DNA of 8,221 bases from Alphaproteobacteria bacterium (lineage in GTDB: Bacteria > Pseudomonadota > Alphaproteobacteria > RS24), in contig JAAOIL010000124.1 of the NCBI GenBank assembly GCA_015163825.1, positions 1 through 8,221 of the forward strand. Direction: 5' to 3'. Position 1 is the first letter of the stretch. Every line of letters starts with the position of its first letter. Shown here in pieces: positions 6,699 to 8,221 of the stretch. Under the pieces are notes generated by a model. The model was not told where the DNA came from. It worked only from the letters and a program-made list of their open reading frames with translations, and searched no databases. Made by a program: the position numbers and the translations under genes.

Positions 6699-7520
6699 TT
6701 ACTTATTTTTGCCCGATAAGGCAAGCGTAAAATTGCGTGTGGCGGCTTTTATATTCGGCTGGCGCATCAAACTTTCCCCGACCAAATAGCCTGTAACGCC
6801 CGCCTCATATAGGGTGCGGATATCATCGGGGGTGGCTATACCACTTTCACTGATACACGCCACTCCCTTCGGAATATGGCGAAGGAGAGCAGTGGTGGTC
6901 GCAAGGCTGGTTTCAAAACTATGCAAATCACGATTATTGACACCAATAAGGGTCGGCTGACATTTCAAGGCACGAAACAATTCCGCCTCGTTATGGACCT
7001 CAAACAATATATCCATCTGAAAGGTTTGCGCCGCCGCCGCCAGATCTTGCAATTGTGTATCGCTTAAACTGGCAAGAATAAGTAAAATCGCATCCGCCCC
7101 CAATGCCCTAGATTGCGCTATCTGATAAACATCATAAATGAAATCTTTGCGCAAGACAGGCAAGCCCGACACTTCACGCGCCACAGTTAAATAGGCGGGC
7201 GCACCCTGAAAGGAAGGCGCATCAGTCAAAACCGAAAGACAAGTCGCCCCCCCTTGCCTATAGGCAGTGGCAATGGCGGCGGGGTCAAAGTCTTCCCTTA
7301 TCACGCCTTTAGAGGGGGAAGCCTTTTTGACCTCTGCAATCAAGGCGACATCTCCCGCTTTATGGGCGGCAACAAGGGCAGACGCAAAGCCTCGCACGGG
7401 CATTGTGGATTGCGCCGCCAGCGCAGCCTCCTCCACCATCGCATAGGGAAGGGCGGCTTTCGCTTGCGCAATCTCCTCCAACTTATAGCGGGTGATTTTC
7501 TCTAAAATATCAGACGCCAT
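6699..7520 (-). CDS. trpC: Indole-3-glycerol-phosphate synthase
   Basis: TrpC closes the indole ring: CdRP is converted to indole-3-glycerol phosphate with loss of CO2 and water, the fourth committed step of tryptophan synthesis in the cytoplasm. The 273 residues form a single (beta/alpha)8 barrel, with no fused TrpF domain as in enterobacteria. Catalytic and binding residues are in place: Glu63 and Lys65 in IAEVKKASPSKG, Lys125 in VLRKDFI, Glu174 in LFEVH, Asn195 in GVNNRDL and Ser226 in ISESGI. The C-terminal phosphate-binding loop is GYLVGESLM near 244-252. The ATG at 7520 has GGAGG (7527-7531) six bases upstream. It lies inside the last 11 bp of trpD, so the two genes are very probably co-transcribed and translationally coupled. 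lexA follows directly downstream, where relatives usually have moaC and moeA first. Confidence 0.97.
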   Translation of the reverse strand: MASDILEKITRYKLEEIAQAKAALPYAMVEEAALAAQSTMPVRGFASALVAAHKAGDVALIAEVKKASPSKGVIREDFDPAAIATAYRQGGATCLSVLTDAPSFQGAPAYLTVAREVSGLPVLRKDFIYDVYQIAQSRALGADAILLILASLSDTQLQDLAAAAQTFQMDILFEVHNEAELFRALKCQPTLIGVNNRDLHSFETSLATTTALLRHIPKGVACISESGIATPDDIRTLYEAGVTGYLVGESLMRQPNIKAATRNFTLALSGKNK

Positions 7521-8221
7521 TGCTGACCTCCACTAATTTTGCAAGGGTGGTTTGTGCCGCCCCTGACTCTATGGCTTTAGCGGCGAGGGCGATACCTTCT
7601 TTTATATCATCAGTTTTATCAGAAACACAGAGCGCCGCCCCCGCATTGAATAAAACAATATCACGATAGGCAGAGGCTTCACCATCTAGCAAGGCTTGGA
7701 GGGCTTGTGCATTATGATTGGCATCACCGCCTTTGAGGGCGTCCATTGTGGCACGAGGCAAGCCAACTTCTTCGGGGGTGAGAGTGCGGGTGCTGATTTT
7801 GTCGCCGTCTAATATGGCGATATGATTTTCGCCTGTCGTGGTCAGTTCATCTAAGCCCGCACCAGAAGCATCTGCGCCATAAACCACCCATGCTTTTTGT
7901 GAGCCGAGTTTTTGTAAAACCTCAGCGAACGGCACGACCCATTTTTTATCAAACACCCCGACCAGTTGTCGCTTCACATTTGCGGGGTTGGCGAGCGGCC
8001 CTAATAAATTAAAGATAGTGCGAAACTTTAATTCTTGGCGCACCTTCGCTACATGGCGCATGGCGTGATGATGATTAGGGGCAAACATAAACCCAATACC
8101 CGCTTTCTTTATGCACTTTTCAATCGTGGTGGGGGGGATGTCTATCTTCACGCCCAATGCCGCCAGCACTTCCGATGACCCTGATTTAGAGGTGAGTGCC
8201 TTATTGCCATGCTTTGCCACA
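7510..8221 (-). CDS. trpD: Anthranilate phosphoribosyltransferase, C-terminal part (cut by the right edge)
   Basis: TrpD transfers phosphoribose from PRPP to anthranilate, giving phosphoribosyl-anthranilate, the second step of tryptophan synthesis. About 236 residues of a protein usually near 340 are visible; the N-terminal helical domain and the GTGGD PRPP-binding loop lie beyond the edge. The first whole codon (8218-8220) is GTG, an internal valine in VAKHGN, not a start. In visible numbering the landmarks are KHGN at 3-6 and SKSGSSE at 11-17, the anthranilate/PRPP site. RHVAKVRQELKFRTIFNLLGP spans about 55-75, and the Mg-binding Asp-Glu pair lies in GLDELTT at 122-128. It is a stand-alone enzyme rather than the TrpG-TrpD fusion of E. 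coli, at least over the visible part. Its stop codon overlaps the start of trpC. trpG or trpE may lie further right, but that cannot be seen. Confidence 0.96.
   Translation of the reverse strand, partial: VAKHGNKALTSKSGSSEVLAALGVKIDIPPTTIEKCIKKAGIGFMFAPNHHHAMRHVAKVRQELKFRTIFNLLGPLANPANVKRQLVGVFDKKWVVPFAEVLQKLGSQKAWVVYGADASGAGLDELTTTGENHIAILDGDKISTRTLTPEEVGLPRATMDALKGGDANHNAQALQALLDGEASAYRDIVLFNAGAALCVSDKTDDIKEGIALAAKAIESGAAQTTLAKLVEVSNGV

Noticed and set aside
6709..6724. Hairpin TTGCC-N6-GGCAA at the trpC 3' end as a terminator
   Set aside because: The stem is only five bases and is followed on the minus strand by an A-rich stretch, not a U-run. On the plus strand the T-run precedes rather than follows it.
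8218..8220. GTG as the trpD start
   Set aside because: It encodes the internal valine before the conserved KHGN motif. About 100 N-terminal residues of TrpD must lie beyond the edge.

Overview
The window is a stretch of conserved alphaproteobacterial housekeeping chromosome. All seven genes belong to well-known families and nothing in it looks mobile or foreign. The class call rests on two things. LexA has the alphaproteobacterial-type recognition helix (SKSGIHRLITALEERG). The gene order lpxB-gltA-gltX-comEC-lexA-trpC-trpD also matches, with one deletion, a gene cluster I know from Rhizobiales, Caulobacter and relatives. Base composition looks fairly balanced by eye rather than very GC-rich, so a high-GC soil lineage is less likely than a marine or free-living alphaproteobacterium. 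I cannot place it below class with confidence.

Layout, left to right: lpxB (+, its first few codons lie outside the window) runs tail-to-tail into gltA (-), with a 14-bp overlap of the two coding ends. gltX (-) lies upstream of gltA on the same strand, 118 bp away. gltX and comEC (+) diverge from a 75-bp promoter region. comEC meets lexA (-) tail-to-tail with a 4-bp overlap. Upstream of lexA on the minus strand lies trpC, 60 bp away. trpC itself overlaps the end of trpD by 11 bp, and trpD runs off the right edge. No stretch over 300 bases lacks a gene. I see no tRNA, rRNA, CRISPR array, IS element, attachment site or riboswitch.

Functions: LpxB makes the lipid A disaccharide precursor of the outer membrane. 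GltA opens the TCA cycle. GltX charges tRNA with glutamate. ComEC is the inner-membrane DNA-uptake channel. LexA is the SOS repressor. TrpD and TrpC catalyse consecutive-pathway steps of tryptophan biosynthesis and are translationally coupled. The grouping is conserved synteny, not one pathway.

Start-site corrections that matter: lpxB extends to the left edge (GEVSGD motif), gltA starts at ATG 2447, and lexA starts at GTG 6638. The right-edge trpD fragment begins inside the protein; its first visible codon is an internal valine.

I do not see an undescribed system. The points most worth a second look are a 14-bp GTTC/GAAC palindrome just upstream of lexA, which is not the direct-repeat SOS box expected for this class; the absence of moaC-moeA between trpC and lexA; and two terminator-less convergent gene overlaps.
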